NCBI GenBank assembly: GCA_016840645.1
Contig: JAEORY010000287.1
Span: 1-5,675 of the forward strand
Direction of reading: 5' to 3'
DNA: 5,675 nt
From: Candidatus Borrarchaeota archaeon
Lineage (GTDB): Archaea > Asgardarchaeota > Sifarchaeia > Borrarchaeales > Borrarchaeaceae
The notes under the pieces are model-generated. The model did not search any database. It was not told the origin of the DNA and saw nothing but the letters and a program-made list of their open reading frames with translations. Numbering within the stretch: position 1 is the stretch's first letter; every line of letters starts with the position of its first letter. Below, in pieces: positions 4,929-5,675 of this stretch. Both the position numbers and the translations under genes were made by a program.

Positions 4929-4957
4929 GGATAAAAAGGTGATTTATATAAAATAAA

Positions 4958-4976
4958 TTTCGTGAGGCTCACGAAA
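4958..4976. promoter_or_regulatory. 19-bp operator-like dyad
   Basis: TTTCGTGAG (4958-4966) and CTCACGAAA (4968-4976) are perfect 9-bp arms around a single central G. No T run follows on the plus strand, only A residues, so it is not a plus-strand terminator. Length, odd centre and position upstream of the helix-turn-helix gene fit a repressor operator. Confidence 0.5.
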
Positions 4977-5032
4977 AAAAAGCTTTTTTCGAAAATTTTC
5001 TAAAATCAAGTTGATTTTTTCAATATATATTG
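4976..5032. promoter_or_regulatory. Run of consecutive perfect palindromes upstream of the helix-turn-helix gene
   Basis: Back to back lie AAAAAAGCTTTTTT (4976-4989), GAAAATTTTC (4991-5000), AAAATCAA-G-TTGATTTT (5002-5018) and CAATATATATTG (5021-5032). With 4911-4928, 4943-4952 and 4958-4976 they make seven dyads in 122 bp of very AT-rich DNA. The 5002-5018 dyad covers the -35, and 5021-5032 fills the spacer, of the promoter for the gene at 5045. This arrangement fits layered operators or a strand-opening region. Confidence 0.5.
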
Positions 5033-5038
5033 TAGAAT
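5011..5038 (+). promoter_or_regulatory. Promoter of the helix-turn-helix gene, predicted to give a leaderless mRNA
   Basis: TTGATT (5011-5016) and TAGAAT (5033-5038) are separated by 16 bp. The expected transcription start, about seven bases after the -10, is the A of the ATG at 5045. No SD sequence precedes that ATG, which agrees with leaderless translation, as known for the lambda cI mRNA made from the PRM promoter. Confidence 0.5.
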
Positions 5039-5044
5039 TCGTGC

Positions 5045-5266
5045 ATGGAAAATGAATTATTAACCGCAAAACAAGCAGCTGAACTGCTGCAAATATCTGT
5101 AAAAGCAATATACGCAGCTAATTACAGGGGAAAGTTGGTTGCGTCCAAAAGTTCAAGTAGTTACGGCATTAAACTATTCGACAAATCCGAAATATTACGA
5201 TACCAACAAAGTCGTATGGGCGGTTTAAGTCGAAAAAAGAGGTGTGAAGATAGCCGTTTGACGTAA
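5045..5266 (+). CDS. Small excisionase/MerR-type helix-turn-helix DNA-binding protein
   Basis: 73 residues. The segment LLTAKQAAELLQISVKAIYA and onward (5-31) is the helix-turn-helix of the excisionase-like HTH_17 family. LVASKSSSSYGIKLF (31-45) forms the wing and FDKSEILRYQ (45-54) the following helix. In this family 'LT..QAAE.L.IS...IY' and 'G.....R/K.F...EI..Y' are the conserved positions and both are visible. The C-terminal tail (57-73) is basic, probably adding DNA contacts. It has no effector domain, so it may be a repressor, activator, recombination directionality factor or replication initiation accessory. It lies beside iteron-like repeats and many palindromes, its probable binding sites. 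The chosen ATG lacks an SD sequence; no upstream in-frame start with a better site exists, and a leaderless mRNA is predicted. A hairpin follows the stop by three bases. Confidence 0.9.
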   Translation: MENELLTAKQAAELLQISVKAIYAANYRGKLVASKSSSSYGIKLFDKSEILRYQQSRMGGLSRKKRCEDSRLT

Positions 5267-5269
5267 GAT

Positions 5270-5300
5270 GGACGGGCGACCAAATCGCCCGTCCTCATTT
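5270..5300 (+). terminator. Hairpin after the helix-turn-helix gene, probable weak terminator
   Basis: GGACGGGCGA (5270-5279) pairs perfectly with TCGCCCGTCC (5285-5294) around the loop CCAAA, followed by TCATTT. The 10-bp GC-rich stem is strong but the uridine tract is short. Placed between two co-directional genes it may be a leaky terminator or attenuator, or a 3' mRNA stabiliser. Confidence 0.6.
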
Positions 5301-5327
5301 AAACCAGAGAAAGAGAGAGAGGGAAAC

Positions 5328-5675
5328 ATGGGTCAACCCAACGAACCAGATTACGAACAGATTGCGAAAAATGTACAGCGAAGACAGCAAGTCTATAATC
5401 AGGCTACATTTAACAAAAGACCTATTAAGTGTTTAGCTTGTGGTGGCACTCTGTTTCACCCGCCAATCGTTGCCGAGGTCTGGAAAGAAAAGCATCATAT
5501 TATAGGGAAAGCAACTCAGGTGGCCATGATTCAGAAGCCGAACAATCAAAAGTTGTACTGCTTACAGTGCGGAAAAGCCCTGGAGGCACATCAAATCGAT
5601 GATAGCGCCACCCCTAACAAAGAAGAAAAATCAAGCGATAAAAGCAACCAAAATACTGTAGCGATAAACGAAGAT
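5328..5675 (+). CDS. Zinc-ribbon-like protein, C-terminus off the right edge
   Basis: An open frame from the ATG at 5328 (MGQPNEPDYEQIAKN...) has 116 codons to the window edge without a stop. A purine-rich leader, GAGAGAGAGGGAAAC, provides a modest SD sequence (GAGGG) four bases before the ATG. Two cysteine pairs, CLAC (35-38) and CLQC (78-81), 39 residues apart, form a CxxC...CxxC zinc-ribbon pattern, each with the small residue after the second Cys (CGG, CGK) typical of such knuckles. Between them lies IVAEVWKEKHHIIGKATQVAMIQKP, a likely beta hairpin insert. From residue 92 the chain becomes low-complexity and polar, rich in Ser, Lys, Glu and Asn. Zinc ribbons of this size in phages bind nucleic acid or protein partners. 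The specific role is unknown. It follows the helix-turn-helix gene and may belong to the same early or regulatory unit. Confidence 0.82.
   Translation, partial: MGQPNEPDYEQIAKNVQRRQQVYNQATFNKRPIKCLACGGTLFHPPIVAEVWKEKHHIIGKATQVAMIQKPNNQKLYCLQCGKALEAHQIDDSATPNKEEKSSDKSNQNTVAINED

Noticed and set aside
4928..4940. Possible DnaA box (TTATCCTAT on the minus strand)
   Set aside because: It matches only six of nine consensus positions and is a single copy, so it is not convincing in AT-rich DNA.
1..5675. tRNA genes, integrase, transposase or attachment sites
   Set aside because: No cloverleaf, recombinase motif or terminal repeat was recognised. The small helix-turn-helix protein alone does not establish integration.

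Overview
The window looks like part of a bacterial virus genome, or of a provirus or plasmid derived from one. Genes are tightly packed and preceded by clear Shine-Dalgarno (SD) sequences, including one AAGGAGGT. Several promoter-like hexamer pairs resemble the bacterial sigma70 consensus. Most products have no recognisable housekeeping function. A bacterial host is therefore likely; nothing seen here identifies which one.

Layout. A block on the minus strand occupies 1-4767. In transcription order it holds: a 639-residue coiled-coil protein (4767-2848); an overlapping 54-residue protein (2858-2694); a possible 21-residue leader peptide (2655-2590) overlapping the next start; a transglutaminase-like cysteine protease-fold protein (2593-2051); a protein with three small-residue-rich hydrophobic segments (1869-1168); a beta-rich 191-residue protein (1077-502); and a second beta-rich protein that runs off the left edge (413 to <1). 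The plus strand holds a small helix-turn-helix protein (5045-5266) and a zinc-ribbon protein that runs off the right edge (5328 to >5675). The longest non-coding stretch is the 277-bp divergent region 4768-5044.

How the genes may work together. The lower half of the minus block (transglutaminase-like protein, hydrophobic protein, two adjacent jelly-roll candidates) reads like a virion morphogenesis cassette. Two neighbouring single-jelly-roll capsid proteins next to a membrane protein would fit a tailless virus with an internal membrane, as in the P23-77 and sphaerolipovirus group. This is a structural hypothesis. No packaging ATPase or other hallmark gene lies in the window.

Control. The divergent region carries five tandem 11-12 bp repeats (core TACAGTAA) beside a minus-strand promoter. 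Next to them is a very AT-rich run of consecutive perfect palindromes around a plus-strand promoter. This suits a switch region, a replication origin, or both. The helix-turn-helix protein, whose mRNA is predicted to be leaderless, is the obvious candidate regulator. The same 16-bp palindrome, ATATTATATATAATAT, recurs 2.25 kb away at an internal promoter in front of the transglutaminase-like gene. There a coupled mini-ORF and two mutually exclusive GC-rich hairpins suggest attenuation.
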